This document shows, piece after piece, positions 37,683 to 46,810 of a stretch of 64,000 nt of DNA. The stretch comes from Roseburia sp. AF12-17LB (GTDB lineage Bacteria > Bacillota > Clostridia > Lachnospirales > Lachnospiraceae): the NCBI RefSeq assembly GCF_003479605.1, contig NZ_QUHR01000003.1, positions 62,001 to 126,000 on the forward strand. The letters run 5' to 3'. The first letter of the stretch is position 1, and each line of letters begins with the position of its first letter. Under the pieces are notes generated by a model. The model was not told where the DNA came from, searched no databases, and saw only the letters and a program-made list of their open reading frames with translations. Made by a program: the position numbers and the translations under genes.

Positions 37683-37803
37683 ACTTTACAGGAAATTGCT
37701 TTCCTGTAAAGGAAAAAACGCTCCACGAGGATGCGCACTGCGGCGTATAAGGTAGATTTCGCAAGCGACCGCCGCAGGCGCGAGAATGTGCCAAGGCACA
37801 TTC
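37683..37803 (+). repeat. 120-bp multi-hairpin repeat, copy 1
   Basis: Three consecutive dyads: CTTTACAGGAAA/TTTCCTGTAAAG, CTGCGGCG/CGCCGCAG and the 20-base near-palindrome GAATGTGCCAAGGCACATTC. An almost identical copy in the opposite orientation lies at 41638-41757. Here it sits between two convergent genes. Confidence 0.8.
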
Positions 37804-37836
37804 TTTGTTCTCCCTGTGCAATAAATACCCATATCT

Positions 37837-39615
37837 CTACGCCGGAATCTGCTCCTTCAGCCATGTTTTTTCTTCTTCGGAAAGGAAGTCTGCAATGGTA
37901 TCATAGACATACTGCTGATACTTCCGAAGCAGTGCCTTTTCCCGGCTGTCTAATTCTTCCCAGTCGATGGCTTCCAAATCAAATGGTGCAACTGTCAATG
38001 TTTCAAATTCCATGAACTGTCCATATTCCGTTTTCTCCACTTTCTTACAAAGCAACAGATTCTCAAGGCGGATGCCGTATTTTCCTTCCAGATACAGTCC
38101 CGGTTCATCTGAAGTAATCATACCTTCTTCCATGATGGTTCCGGTACCGCACCGTTCCCGGTAACGAAATGCATTCGGTCCTTCATGTACATTTAACAAA
38201 TAGCCAACGCCATGGCCTGTTCCGTGGTTATAGTCAAGTCCCATATGCCACAACGCTTCTCTTGCCAGATAGTCAAGGTTGACTCCCGTACAGCCATATT
38301 TAAATTTTGCATCCGAAAGATTCAGATTTCCTCGTAATACGGCAGTATAATGCTTCTTCTCCTCTGAGCTTAATGCTCCAAGGGCAATGGTTCTTGTCAC
38401 ATCCGTTGTGCCATCCAGATACTGTCCGCCAGTATCCAGCAGCAGAAAGCTTTTGTTATCCAGTGGAATATTGCTCTTCCCATCCGGTTCATAATGCACA
38501 ATAGCTCCATGGGCACCGTATGCAGCAATCGGTGCAAAGCTCTGTCCCAGATAACCTTCTCCCTGCCTCCGGAATTCTTCTAATTTATCACATACCGTAA
38601 GCTCCGTTATCTGCCGCTTATCTTCCACATGCTTTAACCAGTAGATAAGTTTTGTTAAAGCAATGCCATCCTTCTTATGCGCCAGCCGCTCATGCTCCAT
38701 TTCGGTGGCATTTTTCACTGCCTTCATAAGCTCAATCGGGCTGTTCTTCTTTACCTTATGTGCCTCTTTTGGAATGGCATCATACAGTGCATAATTTGTC
38801 ATACTCTCGTCTATAAGAATGCTTTTGTCTGCCGGAATTTCCTTTATATCCGCATAAATCTGTTCATATCTGTAAATAAAGGTTTTTTCAGCGGAAAGTC
38901 TTTCCTTTAAGTCAGCCGGCACACTCTTTTCATTTACATACCAGCGGATTTCATCCGGTGCAATCAGTACATAAGATAATGCCACCGGATTATATGCAAT
39001 ATCATTTCCACGGATATTAAAAAGCCATGCGATTTCATCCAAAGACGGAATTAAAAAGTAATCCGCCTTGCAATCCACCATTGCTTTTCGTACCCCCGCC
39101 ACCTTATCTTTCCGGCTCTCACCTGCATATTCCACGCCAAGCTCCCAGATTGGATCACAGGATAATGCCGGACGATTCGCCCAGATTTCGCCTACGACAT
39201 CACGGTCTGGAGCAAATGTAATCTTTTTCTCCCGCAATTTTTCTTTTAAACTCTTTGCCATGCCGGTACTTACGGTTCTTCCATCAAACCCCAATACGGT
39301 GCCATCTTCCATTTTTTCTTCCAGAAAAGTGGCAATATCCACTACCCCCGGCTGTCCACTCCGGAATAATGTAATGCCGGTGCCGGCAAGCTGTTCTTCT
39401 GCCTGGATAAAATATCTTCCGTCTGTCCAGAGTCCTGCCATATCTTCAGTAATTACCAGCGTTCCTGCCGAACCGTTAAATCCGGAAATATATTCACGGC
39501 ATTTAAAATATTCTCCTACATATTCTGATGCATGGAAATCATCGGAAACAATGAGATATGCCGCCATGCCGTATTCTTTCATCTTCTGTCTTAATTCCAT
39601 CAATTCTTCTTTCAA
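37837..39615 (-). CDS. Xaa-Pro aminopeptidase (M24B, three-domain)
   Basis: About 592 residues: two creatinase-like N-terminal domains and a C-terminal pita-bread metalloprotease domain. Metal ligands are visible in LLLDTGGQYLDGTTDVTRTI (two Asp), HGTGHGVGYLLNVHEGP (His) and EEGMITSDEPGLY and GIRLENLLL (Glu). It removes N-terminal residues preceding proline, in the cytosol. The frame allows GTG at 39624, but GAGGTG lies six bases before a TTG at 39615, which is a better placed start; an ATG further in is also possible. Confidence 0.92.
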   Translation of the reverse strand: MKEELMELRQKMKEYGMAAYLIVSDDFHASEYVGEYFKCREYISGFNGSAGTLVITEDMAGLWTDGRYFIQAEEQLAGTGITLFRSGQPGVVDIATFLEEKMEDGTVLGFDGRTVSTGMAKSLKEKLREKKITFAPDRDVVGEIWANRPALSCDPIWELGVEYAGESRKDKVAGVRKAMVDCKADYFLIPSLDEIAWLFNIRGNDIAYNPVALSYVLIAPDEIRWYVNEKSVPADLKERLSAEKTFIYRYEQIYADIKEIPADKSILIDESMTNYALYDAIPKEAHKVKKNSPIELMKAVKNATEMEHERLAHKKDGIALTKLIYWLKHVEDKRQITELTVCDKLEEFRRQGEGYLGQSFAPIAAYGAHGAIVHYEPDGKSNIPLDNKSFLLLDTGGQYLDGTTDVTRTIALGALSSEEKKHYTAVLRGNLNLSDAKFKYGCTGVNLDYLAREALWHMGLDYNHGTGHGVGYLLNVHEGPNAFRYRERCGTGTIMEEGMITSDEPGLYLEGKYGIRLENLLLCKKVEKTEYGQFMEFETLTVAPFDLEAIDWEELDSREKALLRKYQQYVYDTIADFLSEEEKTWLKEQIPA

Positions 39616-39704
39616 ATCTATCACCTCTATGTTATGCTATAATGAATGCAAGCGGGTCAATTACAGTATAGCATCCGTTATTATGAACGGAAAGGAATTC
39701 TTTT

Positions 39705-40238
39705 ATGTTTCGCCTGATTGGAAAAATACTTTTCTTTTTCATAAGATTTATTATACATCTTCCGTTCGCCGTATTCCATGGACTGCGGCATTTCTTTTTT
39801 GGTGTCAATTTTGACAAAATGAATGGCTACGAATTTGAAGAATATGCTGCCGGATATTTAAAACGCAACGGATATTCAAAGGTTACTGTCACCAAAGCTT
39901 CCAGAGATTTTGGTGTGGATTTAATTGCAAAAAAACACCGGACCACATATGCAGTCCAGTGTAAATTATATCAGGGCAAAGTAGGAAACAGTGCCGTACA
40001 GGAAGCCGTTGCTGGCAAATCCTATTACGATTGCGATGAAGCAATCGTCATTACCAACAGCGTTTTCTATCCCGGTGCCATTGCCCTCGCCGAAGCCAAT
40101 GATGTCATTCTCATTGACGGCACCCAGTTAAACCATCGCAGCTTCCGCTGGGGCAGATTCTTCCAGCTTCTCCTATTTCTTCTGCTGTGTGGATTGCTGA
40201 TTTTTTGCATCCTATCTCCGGAATCTGCACTAATCTGA
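39705..40238 (+). CDS. Membrane-anchored Mrr-like restriction endonuclease-fold protein
   Basis: 177 residues. One hydrophobic N-terminal region (GKILFFFIRFIIHLPFAVF) and a C-terminal membrane helix (FQLLLFLLLCGLLIFCIL) flank a compact nuclease fold: GYEFEEYAAGYLKRNGYSKV, then SRDFGVDLIAKK and YAVQCKLYQGKVGNSAVQEAVAGKSYY, matching the Asp...Gln-Cys-Lys catalytic pattern of Mrr_cat domains. Whether it cuts DNA is unknown; membrane-tethered members occur without any modification gene. AAAGGA precedes the ATG. Confidence 0.85.
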   Translation: MFRLIGKILFFFIRFIIHLPFAVFHGLRHFFFGVNFDKMNGYEFEEYAAGYLKRNGYSKVTVTKASRDFGVDLIAKKHRTTYAVQCKLYQGKVGNSAVQEAVAGKSYYDCDEAIVITNSVFYPGAIALAEANDVILIDGTQLNHRSFRWGRFFQLLLFLLLCGLLIFCILSPESALI

Positions 40239-40278
40239 CATTCAAAAGAAGTATTTCATCATAATGATTTTATATACA

Positions 40279-40325
40279 AATACCATCCTTACCGGCTCAA
40301 TCTACCAGCCGGTAAAGATGGTATT
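40279..40325. terminator. Bidirectional terminator between convergent genes
   Basis: A 19-base arm from 40279 (AATACCATCCTTACCGGCT) pairs with its near-exact inverse at 40307-40325, with one mismatch and a nine-base loop; it serves the nuclease-like gene and the DUF4317 gene. Confidence 0.8.
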
Positions 40326-40333
40326 CTTATTTA

Positions 40334-41566
40334 TTATACAGTTGTATTTACTCCGTTTACATTGGCATGTTCGTCTTCTGCCATTGGAATTACCAGACAT
40401 TTTTGTCCGTTGATAACCTCGGACTTAATCTGTGAAACTTTTTCCGGTTTTACACGAAGCACAACATCATAGGTCTTAACTACTTCGTCTGCTTCTTCCT
40501 CTATCTGTTTCTCTTTTAACTGCTGCTGCAGCACTTCAACCTGGGCTACCAGCTCCTTTTCCTTCTGAATCTGCTCATTGGCAGCCAGTGCTTTGCTGTC
40601 TACTACATTTTCTGCCAGCGGTGCTTCTTCTGCAAATTCCTCTGCGCAGGTCTTTCCAATCTTTTCTGCCTTTTCCGGTGCAACGCCGCTTTCTTCCATA
40701 ACATTGGTCAAAAGCTCCGGTGTCAGAATTACCGGGTCTTCTTCCAGTTCTGCTTTCTCTTCTACCAGATCATTTAAGTTCTGCTGAATCTCCATCAGCA
40801 CTTCACCGCTCTTTTCCACATCATCGCCATATGCCTGTTTGACGATAGAATGGAAGGTCATCTTCTGCTCCGTTGCAGTGCGTCTTGCGCCACAGCCTAA
40901 TCCCAACTCCATAAATTCCGCATGCGGTGCCTTGGTATCCTTAGTATAGAACATCAGGGAATGAATATCTGTACTGCGGTCGGTAAATGCCGGGAATAAG
41001 AAACCGCTGTCCGGTACGCTTACCACCCAGTCACGGATTCTTGGTCCGATACGGTTTTCATCTTCTCTGTAACCCAGTCCCGGTTTGGATAACTGTACCG
41101 GACAGATTGCACATAGAAGGTATTCAAACACTTCTTCTGATTCATCCAGCGCATTATTATCCGTGGTCTTGGTCATGACATCATAAGCATCATGGAACAG
41201 CAAAATCAGATAGTTGCCTGCATAGTCATAGCTTTCAATGACCATATCATAAAAACGTTCCAGTAACTCAGGATTTTTTAATTTACTTTCCCTTAAACCT
41301 AAAAGAAACTGTTGTCTTCCTCCTGCTGCTTCTTCATCCAGTGGAAAATTCAATTCCAAAAGATTATTTCCAATAGTTCCTGATAAGGTTTTCTTGGCAA
41401 TCTCTAAATATTTATAAAATTCTTCATCTTCCAGATTTAAAAATGTCTCACTTAAATCAACGACCTTATTCTTACCGGCATCTACATAACAGCCACACAA
41501 TCTGGTAAAGGTACAATTTTCTTTTGTAAAACGTCTCTTTAACTCTGCCACACCTTTTTTATCCAT
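40334..41566 (-). CDS. DUF4317 family protein
   Basis: 410 residues, soluble. The N-terminus MDKKGVAELKRRFTKENCTFTRLCGCYVD and the segment VVSVPDSGFLFPAFTDRSTDIHSLMFYTKD are characteristic of DUF4317, a family found in Clostridia and Bacilli with no assigned function. A coiled-coil stretch (LAANEQIQKEKELVAQVEVLQQQLKEKQ) lies near residue 330-360. AAAGGAG precedes the ATG at 41566. Confidence 0.85.
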   Translation of the reverse strand: MDKKGVAELKRRFTKENCTFTRLCGCYVDAGKNKVVDLSETFLNLEDEEFYKYLEIAKKTLSGTIGNNLLELNFPLDEEAAGGRQQFLLGLRESKLKNPELLERFYDMVIESYDYAGNYLILLFHDAYDVMTKTTDNNALDESEEVFEYLLCAICPVQLSKPGLGYREDENRIGPRIRDWVVSVPDSGFLFPAFTDRSTDIHSLMFYTKDTKAPHAEFMELGLGCGARRTATEQKMTFHSIVKQAYGDDVEKSGEVLMEIQQNLNDLVEEKAELEEDPVILTPELLTNVMEESGVAPEKAEKIGKTCAEEFAEEAPLAENVVDSKALAANEQIQKEKELVAQVEVLQQQLKEKQIEEEADEVVKTYDVVLRVKPEKVSQIKSEVINGQKCLVIPMAEDEHANVNGVNTTV

Positions 41567-41637
41567 ACTATGAATCTACTCCTTTACTACCTTTCTTTTA
41601 TTTCTTATGTTCCCAAATCAGACTTTTATAGAACATC

Positions 41638-41757
41638 GAATGTGCCTTGGCACATTCCCGCGCCTGCGGCGGTCGCTTGCGACATCTACCTTATACGCCG
41701 CAGTGCGCATCCTCGCGGAGCGTTTTTGACTTTACAGGAAAGCAATTTCCTGTAAAG
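41638..41757 (-). repeat. 120-bp multi-hairpin repeat, copy 2
   Basis: Inverse-orientation copy of the element at 37683-37803, differing by only a few bases. The first hairpin is lengthened here to a perfect 19-bp stem (41723-41741 with 41746-41764). It lies between the tRNA cluster and the DUF4317 gene and may end the tRNA transcript. Confidence 0.8.
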
Positions 41758-41794
41758 TCAAAAAAAGCAAGATAAATTTCTTGCTTTTTAAAAG

Positions 41795-41867
41795 AGCGAT
41801 AGACGGGGCTCGAACCCGCGGTCTCGACCTTGGCAAGGTCGCGCGTTACCAACTACGCCACTATCGC
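41795..41867 (-). tRNA. tRNA-Gly (GCC)
   Basis: Acceptor arms GCGATAG/CTATCGC, discriminator U, anticodon arm CGACC-TTGCCAA-GGTCG giving anticodon GCC, and the T-loop GGTTCGAGCC. CCA is not encoded. Confidence 0.95.
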
Positions 41868-41888
41868 ATATGCAATTGTATTCTGCAA

Positions 41889-41959
41889 AGCGGGTGATGG
41901 GAATCGAACCCACGTATCCAGCTTGGAAGGCTGGTGTTCTACCATTGAACTACACCCGC
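41889..41959 (-). tRNA. tRNA-Gly (TCC)
   Basis: Acceptor arms GCGGGTG/CACCCGC, anticodon arm CCAGC-CTTCCAA-GCTGG giving anticodon TCC, T-loop GGTTCGATTCC. CCA is not encoded. Confidence 0.95.
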
Positions 41960-41979
41960 AGTTCATTGCCTTTCGGCAA

Positions 41980-42052
<73 letters not shown>

Positions 42053-42082
42053 TTGTGCTGTAAAGCACTCACAGCACTGATT

Positions 42083-42111
42083 ATTTTATCGGAAAAAGCA
42101 GGGGTTGTCAA
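42083..42111 (-). promoter_or_regulatory. Promoter of the Phe-Gly-Gly tRNA cluster
   Basis: TTGACA and TAAAAT on the minus strand with a 17-bp spacer, 30 bp before tRNA-Phe. The promoter lies inside the terminator hairpin of the amylase gene. Confidence 0.75.
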
Positions 42112-42131
42112 GACAATTTTCCTGCTTTTTT
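42093..42131. terminator. Terminator downstream of the secreted amylase gene
   Basis: AAAAAGCAGG pairs with CCTGCTTTTT and an inner TTGTC/GACAA extends the stem; T runs are present on both strands. It overlaps the tRNA promoter. Confidence 0.7.
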
Positions 42132-42192
42132 CATTTTTTCATTTTTATTCCGGTGGCACGATAACTCTGTTCCGTTTTTATGCATTTCGGCT

Positions 42193-43905
42193 TTATTCTA
42201 CGGTAATAAGTGCCATGGAATAAGATGGCAGTGTCAGTTCATTATTATCCAGCGTAATTGTATCTTCTCCGGTAAGAAGCATTCCACCGATAGTACCTTC
42301 TCCGCCTAAATCTACACCTGAAATGTCAACCTTCTGAGTTTCCTGGGAAAGGTTAAATACCAGTAATGTGGTTTTACCATCATATGTCTTGGTAATTGCT
42401 GCTATATTCTTATCAGAAAGAGTCTCTACATTTGCAGCGATACCACGGGCGATTTCCGGATAACGGTTTCTCAGGCGGATTGCCTGTTTGAAATAATTAT
42501 AAATGGAATCCGGGTCATCCTGCTGGTCTTCCAAGCTTCCATTTGTCATCTTAATGCTTTCCATTCCATCCGGCCCTTTACACATACCCTCTGCAGATGT
42601 ATCTGAGGACCACTGCATTGGTGCACGCTTGTTTTCATCTTTTCCAGAGCCTTTCATACCAATTTCTTCCCCATAATAAAGAAATACATTGCCGCTCATC
42701 ATAAGATTCATGGCTCCGGCAGTCTTAATCTGTGCAGCCTTATACTCGCCGCTATAGTATCCGGCACCTCTTGCCATATCATGATTTGTATAAAACGGTG
42801 CATCAATATAATTTTCATTATACTGGCTTAAAAGCTCATCCATTTTGCCGCAGACATTGGCATATCCTTTTGCTCCGGACTCTGAGCTTCCTTTTACTGC
42901 ATTGGCAATAATCCCATCGCCATCTCCAAAATCAAAATTGAATACACTATCAATTCCACTTTCCAGATATTTTGCATATGTCTCACGATCCGTCCAGACC
43001 TCTGCCACGATATAGGAATTCTCATCTTTTGCCTTTACCATATCATTAAACCATTTTAAGACTTCCACATTTTCTGTGGTATTATCTGAAAAATATTCTT
43101 TGGCACCATCCATACGGAAACCATCTATCCCAAGATCCATCCAGAAGGATGTAATCTCATCAAATTCAGCTCTCACCGCTTCACAGTCAAGGTTCAAATC
43201 CGGCATTTCACTCCAGAATTTTCCTTCATAATACCAATTGCTGCTGCCAGCTTTATAATACACACTGCTTAACTGATCTGTTGTAAAGTTATAATAATCT
43301 ACATACGGACAAACGCTGCTATCCGGCTGCTGTCCGTCACTTAATCCCTCCAGATATTCCACCGCCTGTGTAAACCATGGGTGCTTGGACGATGTATGGT
43401 TAATCGGGAAATCAATAATCACACGGATTCCGCGCTTGTGGCATGCTTCGATTAACTGTTTGAAATCATCTATAGTTCCATACTGCTCATCAATATTTTC
43501 ATAATCAGAAATGTCATATTTATGATAGGTCGGTGATGGCATGATCGGCATCAGCCAGATTCCATTACAGCCAAGGTCTGTATCTGTACTGTCATCTCCA
43601 TCATTGATATAATCCAGTTTATCAATTAATCCCTGGATATCTCCGATTCCATCTCCATCACTGTCATAAAAGCTATATAAAAACACTTCATAATAGGTGC
43701 GGTATTTATCATCAATGATATTCAGTTCTCCTGCATTTGCCTTTGCCATAGCAGAGTCTTCCACACTTGCGGTCTTTTCAGTTTCTGTCGCCGTAGCAGT
43801 CTCTGTTCCCGCAGCATTGTTATCCTGTCTGCCGCCACAGCCGGCACCTATAGTTCCAAGGGTAAGGCACAGTGCAAGAAGTAACACCTGTAGTCTTTTT
43901 TTCAT
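42193..43905 (-). CDS. GH13 alpha-amylase family lipoprotein
   Basis: 570 residues. Signal peptide with lipobox (TIGAGC, Cys23) and a threonine/glutamate-rich linker place it on the outer face of the membrane. The four GH13 regions are intact: VIIDFPINH, GFRMDGAKE (nucleophile Asp266), IVAEVW (acid/base Glu302) and FYTNHD (Asp376). DSDGDGIGDIQGLIDKLDYI resembles oligo-1,6-glucosidase and alpha-amylase subfamilies. It digests maltodextrins or starch before import by the adjoining ABC system. AAGGAG precedes the ATG. Separated from the permease genes by a terminator and element C. Confidence 0.92.
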   Translation of the reverse strand: MKKRLQVLLLALCLTLGTIGAGCGGRQDNNAAGTETATATETEKTASVEDSAMAKANAGELNIIDDKYRTYYEVFLYSFYDSDGDGIGDIQGLIDKLDYINDGDDSTDTDLGCNGIWLMPIMPSPTYHKYDISDYENIDEQYGTIDDFKQLIEACHKRGIRVIIDFPINHTSSKHPWFTQAVEYLEGLSDGQQPDSSVCPYVDYYNFTTDQLSSVYYKAGSSNWYYEGKFWSEMPDLNLDCEAVRAEFDEITSFWMDLGIDGFRMDGAKEYFSDNTTENVEVLKWFNDMVKAKDENSYIVAEVWTDRETYAKYLESGIDSVFNFDFGDGDGIIANAVKGSSESGAKGYANVCGKMDELLSQYNENYIDAPFYTNHDMARGAGYYSGEYKAAQIKTAGAMNLMMSGNVFLYYGEEIGMKGSGKDENKRAPMQWSSDTSAEGMCKGPDGMESIKMTNGSLEDQQDDPDSIYNYFKQAIRLRNRYPEIARGIAANVETLSDKNIAAITKTYDGKTTLLVFNLSQETQKVDISGVDLGGEGTIGGMLLTGEDTITLDNNELTLPSYSMALITVE

Positions 43906-43936
43906 ATGATTCTCCTTTTCTTCTCTTTCTTATTTC

Positions 43937-44452
43937 GTTGAAATGAAGGGGGGATGTAATAAATGCGATGCTTTTGTTCTGCATTTGAAATAACGTTATT
44001 TTCCAGACAGAATGCTCCAATTCTAACCAGCACATTTTTCTTTTCTTATTATCATCTGTCTTTCCAATGTTTGACAGAATGCAAGTGGGTGTCCGGCTGA
44101 ATGCGGATACCATTTTGTGACTGGTTAGGGGCGCTTGGAATTTCATCTGGCAACCGGCAACGTTGGCACAGGACGTGCCAACGAGGCGCAACTGGAACAC
44201 GGATGTGACTTTGCGCCGGTTGCCGGAATAGATGTAATGTAGATTGAAATTCTTAGCGCCCCTTACCGGTTGCATGAGGTATCCGTATCAGCCGGACACC
44301 CACTGCATCCAGTCAAAGCAGTGGCAAGACATCTGAAAATCAGAAAAATGTACTGCCAAGAATTGAGACGCATTCTGTCTGAATGAAAACACCTGTTATT
44401 TCAAACACAGAACAAATATCCTTCGCAATCTTCCACACCCTTCATTATCAAC
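43937..44452 (-). repeat. Structured palindromic element, copy C
   Basis: 516 bp. Outer arms GTTGAAATGAAGGG (43937-43950) and its inverse with one inserted base (44438-44452), then matching inner arms (TTTGAAATAAC with GTTATTTCAAA; CAGACAGAATGC with GCATTCTGTCTG; ACATTTTTCT with AGAAAAATGT). The core at 44149-44224, read on the minus strand, matches copies A and B, with GCGCAA/TTGCGC and GTTGGCAC/GTGCCAAC in place of their stems. Sense to the amylase gene, ending 31 bp before its ATG. Confidence 0.8.
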
Positions 44453-44461
44453 TGATATAAC

Positions 44462-44489
44462 AAAGAGAGGCAAAAAACTGCCTCTCTTT
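44462..44489 (-). terminator. Terminator of the maltodextrin permease operon
   Basis: AAAGAGAGGCA and TGCCTCTCTTT form a perfect 11-bp stem with a six-base loop followed by T residues, 25 bp after the MalG-type stop codon. Confidence 0.85.
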
Positions 44490-44514
44490 TAAACATTTTA
44501 AACGGCTGTGAAAT

Positions 44515-45393
44515 TTAGCCTTTTACTGCTCCACTCATTCCTTCTACATAGAATTTCTGTGTAAACATAAAGAGGATAGCAATCGGAATTGATACTACTA
44601 CAGCACCTGCTGCAAAACATGTATACCAGCTGTTGATATACTCTTTCTCTAACATCTTCCATAAACCGATAGATACGGTAAACTGGTCTGCATTTGCACC
44701 ACAGATAACCTTTGCAAATACGAAGTCAATCCATGGTCCCATGAAGGAAGTCAGGATGGTGTATACAATAATTGGTTTACTAAGTGGAATGGTAATCTTA
44801 GTGAATACCTGCCATCTGCTCGCTCCATCAATGATTGCTGCCTCGTCCAAGGACTTTGGAATGGTATCAAAGAATCCCTTCGCCACATAGAATCCAACAC
44901 CACTACCTGCGGAGAATACAATAATCAACGCAATACGGATCATGGATCCTTCAGATAATCCCAGTGCCTTTAAGATAAAGTATACCGCAATCATGGACAT
45001 GAAGGATGGGAACAGACCTAAAATCATTGCAATATTCATAAACGGTTTTCTCATTTTAAAACGCATTCTTGACATACAGTATGAAACTGAAAGTACAAAG
45101 ATGGTTGAAATGATACAGGTGAAGATTGCAATAATCAATGTATTCATGAACATCTTAGGGAAGTTCAGGATACTTGTATCTGTAAATATTTTAATATAAT
45201 TGTCAAAAGTATAACTCTTCGGGAAGAAGGTCTCAACATAAGAACCTTTCTCCGCACGAAAGCTTGTAAGTACTACCCAGAATACCGGAAGTACCCAGAT
45301 AAATGCTAATACTGCAAGAAATATATGAATTAAAACATTTACAAATGTTTTACGTACTTTTGCGCCAGATGTGGCTGTTTTCTGCTTACTCAT
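44515..45393 (-). CDS. Maltodextrin ABC transporter permease, MalG type
   Basis: 292 residues, six membrane segments. The family motif that docks the ATPase is ALDEAAIIDGASRWQVFTKITIPLSKP, read here as SLDEAAIIDGASRWQ. The ATG shares its first base with the stop codon of the MalF-type gene, so translation is coupled. No ATPase gene is in the operon; a shared MsmX-type ATPase is probably encoded elsewhere. Confidence 0.93.
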   Translation of the reverse strand: MSKQKTATSGAKVRKTFVNVLIHIFLAVLAFIWVLPVFWVVLTSFRAEKGSYVETFFPKSYTFDNYIKIFTDTSILNFPKMFMNTLIIAIFTCIISTIFVLSVSYCMSRMRFKMRKPFMNIAMILGLFPSFMSMIAVYFILKALGLSEGSMIRIALIIVFSAGSGVGFYVAKGFFDTIPKSLDEAAIIDGASRWQVFTKITIPLSKPIIVYTILTSFMGPWIDFVFAKVICGANADQFTVSIGLWKMLEKEYINSWYTCFAAGAVVVSIPIAILFMFTQKFYVEGMSGAVKG

Positions 45394-46775
45394 TACATGA
45401 ATCCCTCCTCATCTTTGTAGGATGTGGTATTTCGATAAGTAACCAGGGCAACAATAGCCAATACCACGAATGTCATAATACCAATAACGGCACCCAGGTT
45501 ATAATATTTCTTATCAACAGTCAACTTATACAACCAGGTAACCAGAAGGTCTGTCTTTCCTGCGGTTGCATCCACCGGCGTAGGATTTCCTCCGGACAGA
45601 AGGTAAATAACATTGAAGTTGTTGATGTTTCCTGTAAACTGCGTAATTAAGTACGGTGTCATTACGAATAACATATATGGCAGAGTAATTTTGAAGAAAG
45701 TCTGGACAGCGTTAGCACCGTCAATCTTTGCTGCTTCGTATAACTCAGCCGGAATGTTCTGTAAAATACCGGTTACCTGAAGAATCGTATATGGAATACC
45801 TACCCACAGGTTGATTACAATAACGGTAACTCTCGCCCAGATTGCCTTGGTAAAGAATGGCAATGCAGTGTCGATAATACCATATTTCATAAGCAATGTG
45901 TTAACAATACCGGTTGGCTGTAACATACTTCTCATAATCAGAAGGGATACAAACTGTGGTACTGCAATGGATAATACAAAGCAGAATCTCCAGAATCCCT
46001 TTGCTCTTGTTTCTTTCCGGTTGATAATGATTGCAAGAATCATACCAGAAATATAGTTTAATACTGTTGCAAACACAGCCCAGATCAGGGTCCATCCTAA
46101 TACGGAATAGAACTGTTTTCCAATACTGTCTCCAATATTCAATATTTTCTTAAAGGTAGCAAATCCAACCCAGTCGAATAACACTAAGTGTTCTCCGGAC
46201 GTACTGTAATTGGTAAATGCCATTGTAATATTGTAAATCAATGGAAGAACAGTAAAGAGCAAAATTCCCATCAGTGGGAGTGCTAACAGCAATTTATGTA
46301 AATTTTGATCAAACAAACTCTTGAAGTCTTCTTTAAATGTGTTTAAATGCTTACCTGCTTTTGCCAGCAGTTCTGATTTATATGAACTTTTTACTGCTTC
46401 CCTCCATACAATGATAAACATGAAGGTAAGATATAATGTTGCAACTCCATAAAGTAAGATAAGCTGTGAATTATCACCAGCCTGATATTCATAAATACTC
46501 TTTGCATCATTCCATACCTTTTCCTGCTCTCTCCATCCAAGTGATGGCAGCATGGAAACTGCATAGAATCCATAAGAAATCATGTAATAAAGATACGCAA
46601 CCTCGATTGCCAAAAACATAAGACCTTTTACAATCTGTTTATGCGCAATATTGCCCAAGCCCATGATCAACATGGAGAGCTTAGTAATTGCATTTCCCTT
46701 AACTAACGCACCGGTAACAGTATATGGTGTCTGGAACTCTTTTGCTTTTTTCTTTTTTGTAGCAGCCTTCTTCAC
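45393..46775 (-). CDS. Maltodextrin ABC transporter permease, MalF type
   Basis: 460 residues, longer than the 300-residue minimum because of extra N-terminal membrane segments and a loop, as in Firmicute MalC/MdxF proteins. The docking motif ELYEAAKIDGANAVQTFFKI is present. Start is GTG at 46775 with AGGAGG eight bases before. It follows the binding-protein gene across a stem-loop. Confidence 0.93.
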   Translation of the reverse strand: MKKAATKKKKAKEFQTPYTVTGALVKGNAITKLSMLIMGLGNIAHKQIVKGLMFLAIEVAYLYYMISYGFYAVSMLPSLGWREQEKVWNDAKSIYEYQAGDNSQLILLYGVATLYLTFMFIIVWREAVKSSYKSELLAKAGKHLNTFKEDFKSLFDQNLHKLLLALPLMGILLFTVLPLIYNITMAFTNYSTSGEHLVLFDWVGFATFKKILNIGDSIGKQFYSVLGWTLIWAVFATVLNYISGMILAIIINRKETRAKGFWRFCFVLSIAVPQFVSLLIMRSMLQPTGIVNTLLMKYGIIDTALPFFTKAIWARVTVIVINLWVGIPYTILQVTGILQNIPAELYEAAKIDGANAVQTFFKITLPYMLFVMTPYLITQFTGNINNFNVIYLLSGGNPTPVDATAGKTDLLVTWLYKLTVDKKYYNLGAVIGIMTFVVLAIVALVTYRNTTSYKDEEGFM

Positions 46776-46810
46776 GCTATGGGCCTCCTATACTCTCTAT
46801 AGTAAGACAT

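Larger units (their letters stand above)
43906..44514. other. 609-bp intergenic region filled by palindromic element copy C
   Basis: Holds the terminator of the permease operon (44462-44489), then element C (43937-44452) and 31 bp of leader before the amylase. Frames crossing it have no ribosome site and follow the palindrome, so no gene is called. Confidence 0.75.

Noticed and set aside
39068..39814. 248-aa plus-strand frame opposite the aminopeptidase
   Set aside because: Shadow of the aminopeptidase gene; no ribosome site and no family resemblance.
43820..44275. 151-aa frame across element C and the amylase start
   Set aside because: No start signal; its sequence is dictated by the palindrome and by the amylase gene in another frame.
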